Below, in pieces: positions 25,197 to 34,568 of a stretch of DNA of 64,000 nucleotides; position 1 is the first letter of the stretch, and each line of letters opens with the position of its first letter. The notes under the pieces are model-generated. The model searched no databases, had not been told where the DNA came from, and was given only the letters and a program-made list of their open reading frames with translations. The stretch comes from Flagellimonas aquimarina (GTDB lineage Bacteria > Bacteroidota > Bacteroidia > Flavobacteriales > Flavobacteriaceae). The position numbers were made by a program, and so were the translations under genes. The stretch is from positions 682,001 through 746,000 of the forward strand of contig NZ_QGEG01000001.1 of assembly GCF_003149745.1 (NCBI RefSeq), in the 5' to 3' direction.

Positions 25197-26186
25197 TTAG
25201 GAGCCGCTATTAAACTTTACGGTTCTTAAAATTGCTTCTAATTCAAACATATAGTCTCGTTTTTCAGCAGAAGGTGCAAAAGTAAACCCCTCCAGAACGA
25301 GTTTCCTATTGTTCTCCTTATCATTGATAATGTAGGTTAGAAAAGGACCTGCCATAGGATATCCACTGATTTCCCATATTCCTCTAGCTTCAGCTGCTTT
25401 CTTTCCCCCGATTTGAGCAGGAAAAATATACGGCGAAAAAGCTTTTTCCGTAACCATAAAAGTATTCTCATAAGGTCCAGGCACATATTTTTTGCCTATG
25501 GAATCTCTCATCTTAACAATATCGTTTACAAAGGTGGAATCATTGGAAAAACTATTCCACGGCATCGTATATGCCACAATGTTCATTGTCCCTTTAGGAA
25601 TCTGAATATCCATCCAAACAAAGTTCTTCTCTCGCTTTCCCACCTTATATAAAGAGGGAACTTTTAGGCTTATGCCAAACTCTTCTTCAAATGCTTTTTC
25701 CTTATTCAAGGAACGGGTAAAACGCTTTTGAGCTTCGGAAATTTCCACTTTTTTAAAGGACGAAATTGCGATCCCCGCCAAAGAATCAATATTTCCCACC
25801 AAATCATTATACGTCTCACCTTTTACTACAGCAATCTTTTGCGGCTTGGCATAAACGTCTGTTTTTATATGGCCCAAAGACAATGTGTCCTGTTCCACAA
25901 AAAGTACCGATCTAGAGTAAGTAATAGCGCCCTTAAATACTTGAGGTGGAATTTGGGTTATGCTGAACTTGGGCTCTCCTTGTGGCAAACCCAATACTGG
26001 AGCGGCAAATTGTTCCCGTATCCTATCTCCTACACCGCCCTGCCAAAGTTCAGTGTCCATAACAACCATAAGAGAGTTAATCCCTCCTGTTGAAGGTGGC
26101 AGAAATCGTTGCTTTGGTCCAGAATCTTTACATGATAACATCACCAAAAAAGAAGTGGTGATGGATAGTATAATTAATTTTTTCAT
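25197..26186 (-). CDS. DUF4837 family lipoprotein
   Basis: A 329-aa exported protein. The signal peptide ends in a lipobox with C19 (LVMLSCKDSG), so it is probably lipid-anchored in the envelope. The body has PSTGGINSLMVVMDTELWQG near residues 31-50 and a second half with VWMDIQIPKGTMNIV and GIWEISGYPMAGPF, which fit the Bacteroidota family DUF4837. Its start is 12 bases after the stop of the lytic transglycosylase gene, so the two are likely co-expressed and may both serve the cell wall. Function is unknown. Confidence 0.85.
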   Translation of the reverse strand: MKKLIILSITTSFLVMLSCKDSGPKQRFLPPSTGGINSLMVVMDTELWQGGVGDRIREQFAAPVLGLPQGEPKFSITQIPPQVFKGAITYSRSVLFVEQDTLSLGHIKTDVYAKPQKIAVVKGETYNDLVGNIDSLAGIAISSFKKVEISEAQKRFTRSLNKEKAFEEEFGISLKVPSLYKVGKREKNFVWMDIQIPKGTMNIVAYTMPWNSFSNDSTFVNDIVKMRDSIGKKYVPGPYENTFMVTEKAFSPYIFPAQIGGKKAAEARGIWEISGYPMAGPFLTYIINDKENNRKLVLEGFTFAPSAEKRDYMFELEAILRTVKFNSGS

Positions 26187-26198
26187 CTTGAGTTAAAT

Positions 26199-27842
26199 TT
26201 ACGAAGAACAATCGCACAATTTAAGTTTTGTGCCCGGTTTTAAGTTGTTACCACTAAGACCGTTCCATTTTCGTAAATTTTCAATAGAAACTCCAGGATA
26301 TTTTCTTGATATGGTCCAAAGAGAGTCTCCTTCTTTGACTGTATGTATCTTTGACCCACTTGCCAGAGCAACACCAGATGTTGATTTTGATGTGCTGCTT
26401 TTTGCTACAGTTTGTTTGGGGATGTATGGCTTTCTGGGGAAAATTGTTAGCCGTTGTCCAACTCTTAGGTTATTGCTCCGCAATCCATTCCATCTTTTTA
26501 TCTGACTTACACCAACGCCATATCTTTCAGCTATTTTTCCTAGGTAGTCCCCACTTCTAACTTTGTACCTGACTTGGTTTTTTGCCTGTGTTAACTGAGG
26601 TAAGGGTTTTTCCAAGGAATCCAATTCCTTTTTAGCATATGCATAAATGGCCTCTTCATTGTTTACAAACTTTCCAATTTTGGTTACCGGTAAACGAAGC
26701 GCATAGCTTTTACCCTTTATCTTGGGTATAATATTCAGTTTATAGGCTGGGTTCAACATTTCCAGTTCTTCCTTGCTTATGTCAACCAATTTGGAAATTT
26801 GGTCAAACGTAATCAGGTTTTTTACATGAACCGTATCCGTTTCAAAATAAGGCCTATCGGCTTTTTTATATTGAAGCCCATGCTCCTCAGCATATTCAAA
26901 AATGTACATGGTCGCAAGAAATGCAGGCAGGTATCCGGCCGTTTCACGTGGAAGGTTTCTTCTAATGTTCCAATAGTTTTTATACCCTCCTGATCGTCTT
27001 ATGGCTTTGTTCACATTTCCCGGACCTGAGTTATATGCTGCCAATGCCAAATCCCAATCGTTAAAAATGCCATGGAGTTTTGATAAATACTTGGCCGCCG
27101 CTTTGGTAGCAAAAATAGGGTCGTTACGTTCATCTACGTAACTACTAACTTCCAAACCATACATTTTTCCAGTTCCATACATAAACTGCCATAGTCCTTT
27201 AGCTCCAACTCTTGATCTGGCTCTAGGATTTAATGCAGATTCTATTATGGCTAAATATTTTATCTCTAACGGAACGTCTTGGTTGTCCAGTTCTTGCTCA
27301 AACAAGGGGAAATAAAACTGGCTAGCAGTGATCATCCTCTGCATTAAATCTTTCTTTCTTACCAAAAAGGACTTTATAACACTCTCCAAAGAAGAATTGT
27401 ATGAAATATTGAAAGGTGTTTTTTCGTCTAACAATGCCAATCTTGCCTTGAGTGTATCTGTAGGTAAATCAACCATTGTGATTTCTTCTTCGGATGGATT
27501 TTGTACCTCAAGCAGTAACTCACTAAAGAGCTGTGCGCTATCATGCAGCTCTTTGAGCCAAAGACTATCATATCTTCTTGCCTCTTCCAAGTCCATTAAC
27601 TTGGTTTTGTTATCATCCCCAACAGACACTGCAATGGTGTTGCCGTCTATTTTCTCCTCAGCAACTTTTAAGTTCAATGGCTTGATCGGTTGTACAGAAA
27701 CAGAGTCTTCTTGTAAAGTTTGTGACAAAACTTCCTTGGAATTAGTTTGTTTTGTGCCTGCAGAATCTATCTCTTGTGCAAAGAGTGAAGAAGCTGAAAA
27801 AAGAAACGCTGTAGATACAGCTATTTTAAATATTTGGTTCAT
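26199..27842 (-). CDS. LysM-containing lytic transglycosylase (MltD-like)
   Basis: Cleaves the glycan strands of peptidoglycan in the periplasm. With ATG 27842 the protein has 547 aa and a clear signal peptide (IAVSTAFLFSASSLFAQ); the longer start at 27869 would spoil it. The transglycosylase SLT domain spans about 170-310. It shows IIESALNPRARS with the catalytic-type Glu near 199, GAKGLWQFM and AYNSGPGNV. Two C-terminal LysM repeats (YKVRSGDYLGKIAERYGV, and HTVKEGDSLWTISRKYPGV) bind glycan. This is the MltD arrangement. DUF4837 follows in the same transcript. Confidence 0.93.
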   Translation of the reverse strand: MNQIFKIAVSTAFLFSASSLFAQEIDSAGTKQTNSKEVLSQTLQEDSVSVQPIKPLNLKVAEEKIDGNTIAVSVGDDNKTKLMDLEEARRYDSLWLKELHDSAQLFSELLLEVQNPSEEEITMVDLPTDTLKARLALLDEKTPFNISYNSSLESVIKSFLVRKKDLMQRMITASQFYFPLFEQELDNQDVPLEIKYLAIIESALNPRARSRVGAKGLWQFMYGTGKMYGLEVSSYVDERNDPIFATKAAAKYLSKLHGIFNDWDLALAAYNSGPGNVNKAIRRSGGYKNYWNIRRNLPRETAGYLPAFLATMYIFEYAEEHGLQYKKADRPYFETDTVHVKNLITFDQISKLVDISKEELEMLNPAYKLNIIPKIKGKSYALRLPVTKIGKFVNNEEAIYAYAKKELDSLEKPLPQLTQAKNQVRYKVRSGDYLGKIAERYGVGVSQIKRWNGLRSNNLRVGQRLTIFPRKPYIPKQTVAKSSTSKSTSGVALASGSKIHTVKEGDSLWTISRKYPGVSIENLRKWNGLSGNNLKPGTKLKLCDCSS

Positions 27843-27961
27843 TTTGGACAAGGTTTGATTTTGGGGCAAACGAAAATGGTGTTTTTTTCTGAAATATTAA
27901 AGTTTTCAGTCCAAAACCTCCCACCGCATAAGATTTCTCCTATTAATTCATAACGTGCATA

Positions 27962-29152
27962 TTAGCCCAATATTGCAGCGATTCCAGGCAGTGTTCTTCC
28001 TTCTAAACTCTCCAGCATTGCACCTCCACCAGTAGAGACATAACTCACCTTGTCTTCAAAGCCAAATTGTTTTACTGCGGCTACAGAATCCCCACCTCCA
28101 ACAAGTGAAAATGCTCCATTTTGTGTTGCTTCGTCAATAGCATTCCCTACGGCAATCGTTCCCTTGGCAAAATTTTCCATTTCAAAAACACCAACGGGTC
28201 CGTTCCAAAGTATAGTTTTGGAATCCAGAATCACTTGTTTGAAGTTTTCCAAGGTCTGCGGTCCGGCATCCAGACCTTGCCACCCATCAGGAATTTCGTT
28301 AACATCCATAAACTGAGTGTTTGCATTATTGTCAAAAGCATCCGCAGCCAAAACATCAACAGGTAAGTGGATTTTAACCCCCTTTTCAGACGCTTGTTTT
28401 AAAATATTAAGGGCCAATTCCATTTTATCATCCTCACATATGGAATCTCCAACCTTTCCTCCTTGAGCTTTTACAAAAGTGTAGGTCATTCCGCCGCCAA
28501 TGATCAGGTTGTCCACTTTATCCAAGATGTTTTCAATAATTGTGATTTTGGAAGAAACCTTAGCTCCCCCTAAAATGGCAGTTATAGGTTTTTCGCCAGT
28601 TCGCATCACTTTTTCAATGGCCTTAATTTCCTTTGCCAATAAATATCCAAAACACTTGTTCCCAGAAAAATAGTTGGCCACAATAGTTGTTGAAGCATGT
28701 GCCCTGTGCGCAGTTCCAAATGCATCGTTTACATAAATATCACCATGTTTGGAAAGTGCTTCGGCAAAAGATTCATCTCCTTTTTCTTCCTCGCCATAAA
28801 AACGAAGGTTTTCCAACAACAGCACCTCACCACTTTGCAATTCTGAAACTGCAGTGTCGGCAATCTCGCCAATACAATCTTTTGCAAATTTGACTTGTAC
28901 ACCAATAATTTCCGAAACCTTCTCGCAAATATGAGATAGAGACATGTCAGGATTAACTTTTCCTTTAGGTCTTCCTAAATGACTCATCAAAACAGCACTT
29001 CCCCCATCTTCCAAAACTTTTAATATGCTAGGTTTGGCAGCTTCAATCCTACTGGTGTCCGTAACATTAAAATCCGCATCTAAGGGTACATTAAAGTCAA
29101 CACGGATCAATGCTTTTTTATCTTCAAAATTGTAATCGTCTATGGTCTTCAT
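27962..29152 (-). CDS. pgk: Phosphoglycerate kinase
   Basis: Glycolytic enzyme that transfers phosphate from 1,3-bisphosphoglycerate to ADP. The 396-aa protein has all expected motifs: RVDFNVPLD near 17-25, SHLGRPKG near 58-65, AHASTT after [14 protein letters not shown] near 194-201, and GGGDSVAAV near 350-358 in the nucleotide site. Length is normal. It is a monocistronic minus-strand gene with a TAnnTTTG box 22 bases upstream and diverges from holB. Confidence 0.98.
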   Translation of the reverse strand: MKTIDDYNFEDKKALIRVDFNVPLDADFNVTDTSRIEAAKPSILKVLEDGGSAVLMSHLGRPKGKVNPDMSLSHICEKVSEIIGVQVKFAKDCIGEIADTAVSELQSGEVLLLENLRFYGEEEKGDESFAEALSKHGDIYVNDAFGTAHRAHASTTIVANYFSGNKCFGYLLAKEIKAIEKVMRTGEKPITAILGGAKVSSKITIIENILDKVDNLIIGGGMTYTFVKAQGGKVGDSICEDDKMELALNILKQASEKGVKIHLPVDVLAADAFDNNANTQFMDVNEIPDGWQGLDAGPQTLENFKQVILDSKTILWNGPVGVFEMENFAKGTIAVGNAIDEATQNGAFSLVGGGDSVAAVKQFGFEDKVSYVSTGGGAMLESLEGRTLPGIAAILG

Positions 29153-29174
29153 TCGTATCTGTTTATGGCAAGGT

Positions 29175-29182
29175 CAAATGTA
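29175..29182 (-). promoter_or_regulatory. Candidate -7 box for pgk
   Basis: Minus-strand TACATTTG fits TAnnTTTG and ends 22 bases before the pgk ATG. Confidence 0.5.
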
Positions 29183-29272
29183 AAGATTTCCTGCTTTCCA
29201 GTTTGATGTTGGCGATCATATTTTTAGAGCTGCAACAAAAAACCAATCAAAACACATGGAACCTAAAAAATG

Positions 29273-29280
29273 TATCTTTG
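29273..29280 (+). promoter_or_regulatory. Candidate -7 box for holB
   Basis: TATCTTTG ends 4 bases before the holB ATG. If used, the mRNA would be essentially leaderless. It lies close to the divergent pgk box. Confidence 0.5.
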
Positions 29281-29284
29281 AAGC

Positions 29285-30436
29285 ATGCTGTTTAAAGATG
29301 TTTTAGGGCTTGAGCATATCAAAAAGCATTTGGTGACCACAGCCGATTCTGGTAGAGTGGCCCATGCACAATTGTTTATAGGTCCTGAAGGTTCTGGAAC
29401 ATTGCCCATGGCAATTGCATACGCGCAATATTTGCTCTGTGCCAATAAAGGGGGTGAAAATGAGGGCGAAAATCTGGATTGCAACACCAAATGCAATTCC
29501 CTTACCCACCCAGATTTACATTTTGCATTTCCTGTTTCAAATTCTGACAAGGTAAAATCCCATGCCGTAAGTGACCATTATATACAAGATTGGCGGCAGT
29601 TTGTAAAAGAGCAGCCCTATGGCAACTTGTTTGATTGGTACAGACTAATTGGAATAGAGAAAAAACAGGGGCAAATAGGGGTCGATGAGGCACAAGATGT
29701 GGTAAAAAAGCTTTCCTTAAAATCATATGAAGGAGGTTTTAAAATATTAATCATCTGGATGGCAGAAAAAATGAATATTTCTGCTGCCAACAAACTGTTA
29801 AAACTCATTGAAGAGCCTCCTGAAAAAACCGTTTTAATTCTAATTGCGGAAGAAGAAGAGCAAATTATCAATACCATTCTTTCACGTTGTCAGATTCTAC
29901 ATTTTCCGCCATTGGCCCAAAGTGATATCACTGCAGAATTGATAAAGCGAGGAGCAGGTGAAAGTGAGGGGGCTTCAATTGCGCATGAGGCTCATGGTAA
30001 TTTTAACAAGGCCTTGGATCTACTAAACAAGGACTCAGAAGATTTGGTGTTTGAACGCTGGTTTGTACAATGGGTGCGGAGTGCCTTTAAGGCAAAGGGA
30101 AATAAAGCGGCCATACAAGAGTTGATTCTCTGGAGTGACGAGGTGGCCAAGACAGGGAGAGAAGTTCAAAAGCAGTTCTTAAGTTATTGCCTTACCATGA
30201 TGAGACAAGCCCTTTTATTGAACTATAAGGCAAATAGTCTGGTCTATGCCAAAATGCATTTAGAAGGGTTTGATTTGAACAAGTTTGCGCCCTTTGTTCA
30301 TGAAAGTAATATCCTGGATATTGTGGAAGAGCTGGAAAAAGCAATTTTTCACGTGGAACGCAATGGGAACTCTAAAATTATTTTTACAGATTTATCAATA
30401 AAACTCACCAGGCTGCTGCATACCAGAGCAGCTTAA
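29285..30436 (+). CDS. holB: DNA polymerase III subunit delta' (clamp loader)
   Basis: A 383-aa AAA+ clamp-loader subunit that helps load the beta sliding clamp. The start MLFKDVLGLEHIKKHL and FIGPEGSGTLPMAIAYAQYLL (a modified Walker A) are typical of delta' proteins. A cysteine cluster follows at about 56-71 (C..C..C with NTKCNSLTHPD), then GVDEAQDVVKKL, AANKLLKLIEEPP and the sensor SRCQ. The DoxX-like gene follows after 13 bases. The 3' part contains a degenerate parS-like site. Confidence 0.93.
   Translation: MLFKDVLGLEHIKKHLVTTADSGRVAHAQLFIGPEGSGTLPMAIAYAQYLLCANKGGENEGENLDCNTKCNSLTHPDLHFAFPVSNSDKVKSHAVSDHYIQDWRQFVKEQPYGNLFDWYRLIGIEKKQGQIGVDEAQDVVKKLSLKSYEGGFKILIIWMAEKMNISAANKLLKLIEEPPEKTVLILIAEEEEQIINTILSRCQILHFPPLAQSDITAELIKRGAGESEGASIAHEAHGNFNKALDLLNKDSEDLVFERWFVQWVRSAFKAKGNKAAIQELILWSDEVAKTGREVQKQFLSYCLTMMRQALLLNYKANSLVYAKMHLEGFDLNKFAPFVHESNILDIVEELEKAIFHVERNGNSKIIFTDLSIKLTRLLHTRAA
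30345..30360. other. Degenerate parS-like site inside holB
   Basis: The 16-mer with core TTTCACGTGGAAC matches the parS palindrome at 13 of 16 positions, with mismatches at positions 2, 5 and 16 of TGTTCCACGTGGAACA. It lies 4.8 kb from the nearer perfect site. It may be chance in coding DNA, or a weak ParB site. Confidence 0.2.
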
Positions 30437-30449
30437 AAACCAACACAAT

Positions 30450-30848
30450 ATGGAAAATTTAACTTCACATGCAACGCAGATCTTGCTACTTGCATTTTTG
30501 GCCGTAACATTTTTGCAAAGCGGTATTGACAAAATCATGGATTGGAAAGGAAACCTAACTTGGCTAACAGGTCATTTTTCAAAAACTTTTTTTAAAGGTA
30601 TGGTGCCCTTGCTTTTGGGGATAGTTTTGCTTGCTGAAATGATCTCGGGCATTCTATCGGCCGTTGGAGCCTTTCAATTTATAGCTGCTGGGGAGAGCAA
30701 TATGGCTTTTTGTGCTGCCCTTCTTTCTTCAACTACTTTGTTGTTGCTTTTGTTTGGCCAAAGGGTTGCCAAAGATTATGAAGGAGCAAAAACTATAGTA
30801 ATTTATTTTATCCCAACTGTCTTTTTGCTCTATTTGCTTCAATCCTAA
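30450..30848 (+). CDS. DoxX-like small membrane protein
   Basis: A 132-aa protein with four hydrophobic helices. The first ends FLQSGIDKIMDW, like the conserved first helix of DoxX family proteins (SGxxKIxDW), and the loop GHFSKTFFKGMVPLLLG fits as well. DoxX-type proteins are poorly understood; some relate to thiosulfate oxidation or oxidative-stress complexes. It is 13 bases downstream of holB on the same strand and so is probably co-transcribed, although a functional link is not evident. Confidence 0.7.
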   Translation: MENLTSHATQILLLAFLAVTFLQSGIDKIMDWKGNLTWLTGHFSKTFFKGMVPLLLGIVLLAEMISGILSAVGAFQFIAAGESNMAFCAALLSSTTLLLLLFGQRVAKDYEGAKTIVIYFIPTVFLLYLLQS

Positions 30849-30919
30849 TTTTTGTCTTGGACAATCTTTTGAGCTAATATCACATCAAACCAAAAACACA
30901 TCCTTCTAAAACAAACAAC

Positions 30920-32911
30920 ATGAAACATGCACTTTCCATTTTCCTAATTGTTCTGCTGGTCTCTTGCGGTTCTTCTGATAAAGAACAGGAGTATGCCTCA
31001 AAAAACTATAATGTTTATATGAGAGGAAATCTCGCTGGAAAGCACTCTAGTTCCTTGGATGCCGAGGGATTCTATGTTTACTCTTTTGAATATAATGATA
31101 GGGGAAGAGGGCCTGAAATTGAAGAAAAAATCAGATTAAATGATCAAGGTTCCATAGCCGCTCTTGAAATATCAGGAGTTAATTATTTAAAGGATACCAT
31201 TTCTGAGGTTTTTAACTACAGTGAAGAAAAGGCAAGTTGGAAAAGTACTTCTGAAGAAGGGAATGCAGCATCAGATGGAAATCCATTTTACGCTAGTGTA
31301 AATGGAACTTTGGGTGATACGGAACTACTGGTGAGAAAGCTATTGGCCTCTCCCAACCATGCTGTGGAACTTTTGCCAAGCGGAACCGTTAAAATTGAAA
31401 ATATTGAAGACATTGAAGTTAAAAACAAAACCTTAAGGCTTTTGGAAATAACCGGTTTTGGACTTGTTCCTTCTTACCTCTGGCTAGACGAGAACGATAG
31501 GGTTTTTGCTTCCGTCTCGTCATGGTTAACCATTATTGAAGAAGAAAATGCTGAACTTACAGAGCAGCTTTTGCAGATACAGACCGAAAAGGAAAACGCT
31601 TTCTTCAAATCTCTTGCCCAAGAGTTAACGGAGACGCCAAATGGTGCTGTTGTCATAAAAAATGTAAACCTGTTCGATTCCAATTCAGGGGAAATTTTAC
31701 CAAACCGAACCGTTGTTGTTAACGCAAATACCATTGAGGCCATTTTAAACAACAATGAGCCCTTGCCAAGTGGCGCTACCATAATAGATGGAACGAACAA
31801 AACTTTGCTCCCTGGACTGTTCGACAATCATTGCCATGTACAAAAAGAAGACGGGTTATTACATCTGGCGGCCGGCGTAACTTCAATTAGGGATATGGCC
31901 AACTCCATGGAACTTGTTGAAATGAAAAAGGAATTTGATACCAACACCAATATTGGCCCACGGGTGGTGACAATGGCCGGGTTTATAGATCAAAAAGGTC
32001 CTTTTGCGGGTCCAGGGCTCACTATCACAAATGTTGATGAAGGAATAAAAGCCATCCAAGATTTTAAGGACAATGGTTATCATCAAATTAAACTATACAG
32101 TTCTATAGACCCTGCTTGGGTAAAGCCCCTTGCTAAAAAAGCGCATGATTTAGATTTGAAGCTCAGCGGGCATATCCCCGCCCATATGTTGGCGGAAGAT
32201 GCAATAAAAGATGGTTTTGACGAAATACAGCATGTAAACATGTTGGTACTAAATTTCTTGTCTGATACTATTGATACAAGAACACCTCTTCGGTTTTCTG
32301 CCGTTGCCGAACATGCGCATGCCTTAGATTTGAAAGGAGAGGAGTTTAAATCATTCGTCACACTTCTAAAGGATAAAGGCATTGAGATTGATCCAACCGT
32401 TTCTATTTTTGAAGGTATGTTTACTACAAAGGCCGGTGAGCCCGACCCTCAGTTTGAAGCTGTTCTCGATAGGTTGCCCATTCAGCTTCAGCGCGGTTTT
32501 TATTCTGGAGGATTACCAATTCCTAAAGGAAAGGAACAACAGTTCAAGGATTCATTTCAAAAATTATTGGATATTATTTACGAATTGCACATCAATGGCG
32601 TGACCATAATTCCAGGAACCGATGCCACCCCCGGATTTGCCCTACATAAAGAATTGGAAAACTATGTTCGAGCCGGTATTCCAGCCAATGAAGTATTGCA
32701 GTTGGCCACAATAACATCTGCCAAAAACACTTCTACAGATGATAGATTAGGTTCCATAGAAAAAGGAAAGCTTGCAGATCTTATTCTGGTAGATGGTAAC
32801 CCTTTAGAAAACATAAGTGATATTAGACGGGTTGTATTGACCATAAAAGATGGCAAAATCTTTAATCCAAAAAGTCTTTATGAATCTTTAGGTATTAAGC
32901 ATTTTGAGTAA
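30920..32911 (+). CDS. Amidohydrolase-family lipoprotein
   Basis: A 663-aa exported hydrolase. The signal peptide ends in a lipobox (VLLVSCGSS, C16). Residues about 25-230 form a separate beta-rich domain unlike the catalytic part. The amidohydrolase domain runs from about 245 to the end. It has DNHCH with the two metal-binding histidines near 303-307, SGHIPAH, IQHVN, the metal-ligand region IPGTDATPG, and the closing KGKLADLILVDGNPLENI. It belongs with the imidazolonepropionase-like/peptidase-type amidohydrolases. The substrate is unknown, possibly a dipeptide or cyclic amide. A terminator follows. Confidence 0.88.
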   Translation: MKHALSIFLIVLLVSCGSSDKEQEYASKNYNVYMRGNLAGKHSSSLDAEGFYVYSFEYNDRGRGPEIEEKIRLNDQGSIAALEISGVNYLKDTISEVFNYSEEKASWKSTSEEGNAASDGNPFYASVNGTLGDTELLVRKLLASPNHAVELLPSGTVKIENIEDIEVKNKTLRLLEITGFGLVPSYLWLDENDRVFASVSSWLTIIEEENAELTEQLLQIQTEKENAFFKSLAQELTETPNGAVVIKNVNLFDSNSGEILPNRTVVVNANTIEAILNNNEPLPSGATIIDGTNKTLLPGLFDNHCHVQKEDGLLHLAAGVTSIRDMANSMELVEMKKEFDTNTNIGPRVVTMAGFIDQKGPFAGPGLTITNVDEGIKAIQDFKDNGYHQIKLYSSIDPAWVKPLAKKAHDLDLKLSGHIPAHMLAEDAIKDGFDEIQHVNMLVLNFLSDTIDTRTPLRFSAVAEHAHALDLKGEEFKSFVTLLKDKGIEIDPTVSIFEGMFTTKAGEPDPQFEAVLDRLPIQLQRGFYSGGLPIPKGKEQQFKDSFQKLLDIIYELHINGVTIIPGTDATPGFALHKELENYVRAGIPANEVLQLATITSAKNTSTDDRLGSIEKGKLADLILVDGNPLENISDIRRVVLTIKDGKIFNPKSLYESLGIKHFE

Positions 32912-32943
32912 ATAAATTTAGAAACGCCTGATTTGCTAAACCA

Positions 32944-32971
32944 AAAAGCCCCTTCTTTTGAAGGGGCTTTT
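32944..32971. terminator. Bidirectional terminator between the amidohydrolase and OmpH-like genes
   Basis: AAAAGCCCCTTC pairs perfectly with GAAGGGGCTTTT over a TTTT loop (12-bp stem). U-runs form on both strands for the convergent genes. Confidence 0.92.
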
Positions 32972-32991
32972 ATTCAAAGATTAATTCAATC

Positions 32992-33498
32992 TTATTTCTT
33001 GTACTTATCGTTCAATATTTTTAGAACCGCATCGGTAAGGTTTTGTGCATCTTCGCCATAAAGTACAGCTCCTCCATCTCCGCCTCCAAGAATATAGGTA
33101 TAGCCATTTGCTTTACCGTAATCTTTTATCTCTTCTTTAATCTTGCTCACCAAAGAGTCCATTTCTATTTGGCTTCCTTGCTGCAGCACTTGTTCTTCTT
33201 GTTGCAATTGTTGTCCTACAAATTGTCCCCTTTGTTGCAAGAGACTGTATTCTTCCTGAGCATTTTTTTGTGACATTTTCTGTGCTTTTGCCTGAAAAGC
33301 TTGGAGCTCTATTTGAAAGGCTTGGGAAATACTATCTCTTTTCTTGGTCAATGCCTCAGCTTTAACCTTAAACCTAGCTTCAACATCTATCTTTTCTTGG
33401 TAACCATCCATTAGCTTTACATTGTCCACATATCCAATCTTGTTTTGCTGACAAGCGATGGCGGTCAAAGCGATTGCAAATACTATAAGTTTTTTCAT
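32992..33498 (-). CDS. OmpH/Skp-like periplasmic chaperone, possible lipoprotein
   Basis: A 168-aa exported protein. The N-terminus MKKLIVFAIALTAIACQQNK ends in a possible lipobox at C16. IGYVDNVKLMDGY follows, as in OmpH/Skp proteins (xxYVDxxKL). Residues about 38-130 form a long Gln/Lys-rich coiled coil (the Skp tentacle), and the C-terminus has YTYILGGGDGGAVLYG. Skp proteins hold unfolded outer-membrane proteins in the periplasm; lipid-anchored forms are known in Bacteroidota. A TAnnTTTG box lies 20 bases upstream. Confidence 0.87.
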   Translation of the reverse strand: MKKLIVFAIALTAIACQQNKIGYVDNVKLMDGYQEKIDVEARFKVKAEALTKKRDSISQAFQIELQAFQAKAQKMSQKNAQEEYSLLQQRGQFVGQQLQQEEQVLQQGSQIEMDSLVSKIKEEIKDYGKANGYTYILGGGDGGAVLYGEDAQNLTDAVLKILNDKYKK

Positions 33499-33518
33499 GT
33501 TTCTCTTTTAATGATGCG

Positions 33519-33526
33519 CAAAAATA
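33519..33526 (-). promoter_or_regulatory. Candidate -7 box for the OmpH-like gene
   Basis: Minus-strand TATTTTTG (TAnnTTTG) ends 20 bases before the ATG at 33498. Confidence 0.5.
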
Positions 33527-33737
33527 GAAAAGCTTTTTGAATGACTGTCATTATCTTTTATGAATCCAAAAAAACCTTTTGCAAGAACTATAAGCAATCT
33601 TTATCGAAAAAATGAATCAAAATTGATGTTGTCTATTTAGATGGCTTCCGGAAACAAGCCTTGACCAGCGTTTCTTTTTTTCAAAGGGCAATCACATCTG
33701 TTTAGGCAAGAAATCATCAGAAATGGCCTAAAATAGC

Positions 33738-34568
33738 TTAATTCTTCTTTTTTATCACATAAATTAAAGAAGAATATTCTTTTGAAAAATACGCCTTCAT
33801 ATTTGACCACAGTCCAACAAAAAAGGCGCTGATCAAATACAATTTGTTCCCCTTGTATTTTTCCGATAAAAGAGAAACATAAAACGAATCAAAAAGCATG
33901 GGTCGGATTTCAACTACCTCCATTGCATGTTTTTCAAAAAGTCTCTTTATTGATATTTGTGAGAAATGCCATAGATGTCTGGGAACATCATAGGCCGCCC
34001 AATAAGACCCGTAGTGTTTAGCATCGTAAGATTTGTAGTTAGGAACAGCGACCACCACTGTACCATCTTCCTCAAGTAAATTGCTTATTCCAGCTATTTG
34101 TATGTCCAAATTAGGTAAGTGTTCCAAAACATGCCAAAGTGTAATCACATCATAGCGCATTTCTTTTAGGTCTGCAGAATTAGCAGTTAACTGTATTCCT
34201 TTTCTTTCTGCATTAGCTCTTGCCTTCTCATTTGGTTCTATTCCTTCGGCATCAAAGTCCTTTGCCATGGCTTTTACCAAAAAATCTCCCGTTCCTGCGC
34301 CAAAATCTAGTAGTTTTTTTGATTTAACAACTTGATTTTCAACTAGTTGAATCTTTTTACGAAGGCTGTATTGTTTTACTCTTTGATATAGTTTATCGGT
34401 AAGTGAAGCTTTAGAATCAGTATGCGAAATGTACACCTCACTATCATAATACCGATTTGTATCTTTTGGCTGTGGATGAGTTACCAGCATTTCCAGTTCC
34501 GAGTCATAAACCAACTCAAAGGGTTCTTGAGAAACGGAAAAATCTTTAGTTTTTAAATACGACTTCAT
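33738..34568 (-). CDS. Class I SAM-dependent methyltransferase
   Basis: A 276-aa protein. The N-terminal region (KDFSVSQEPFELVYDSELEML, then YYDSEVYISHTDS) is typical of a conserved flavobacterial methyltransferase. The Methyltransf_23-like domain follows with motif I LLDFGAGTGDF near 89-99, GIEPNEKARANAE, ITLWHVLEHLPN and a YDVPRHLWHFS stretch. The C-terminus is hydrophobic (LYLISAFFVGLW) and may touch the membrane. Its start overlaps the preceding lipoprotein gene by 23 bases, so the two are translationally linked. The acceptor is unknown; lipid or polysaccharide is possible. Confidence 0.85.
   Translation of the reverse strand: MKSYLKTKDFSVSQEPFELVYDSELEMLVTHPQPKDTNRYYDSEVYISHTDSKASLTDKLYQRVKQYSLRKKIQLVENQVVKSKKLLDFGAGTGDFLVKAMAKDFDAEGIEPNEKARANAERKGIQLTANSADLKEMRYDVITLWHVLEHLPNLDIQIAGISNLLEEDGTVVVAVPNYKSYDAKHYGSYWAAYDVPRHLWHFSQISIKRLFEKHAMEVVEIRPMLFDSFYVSLLSEKYKGNKLYLISAFFVGLWSNMKAYFSKEYSSLIYVIKKKN

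Noticed and set aside
26940-26955. CACGTG-centred sequence in the lytic transglycosylase gene as a parS site
   Set aside because: Only about 12 of 16 positions match and both outer arms fail, so chance in coding sequence is more likely.
27328-27858. Plus-strand open frame of 176 codons opposite the lytic transglycosylase
   Set aside because: It is fully antisense to the N-terminal part of a well-supported gene, Ser/Leu-rich, and has no motif. Treated as a shadow.
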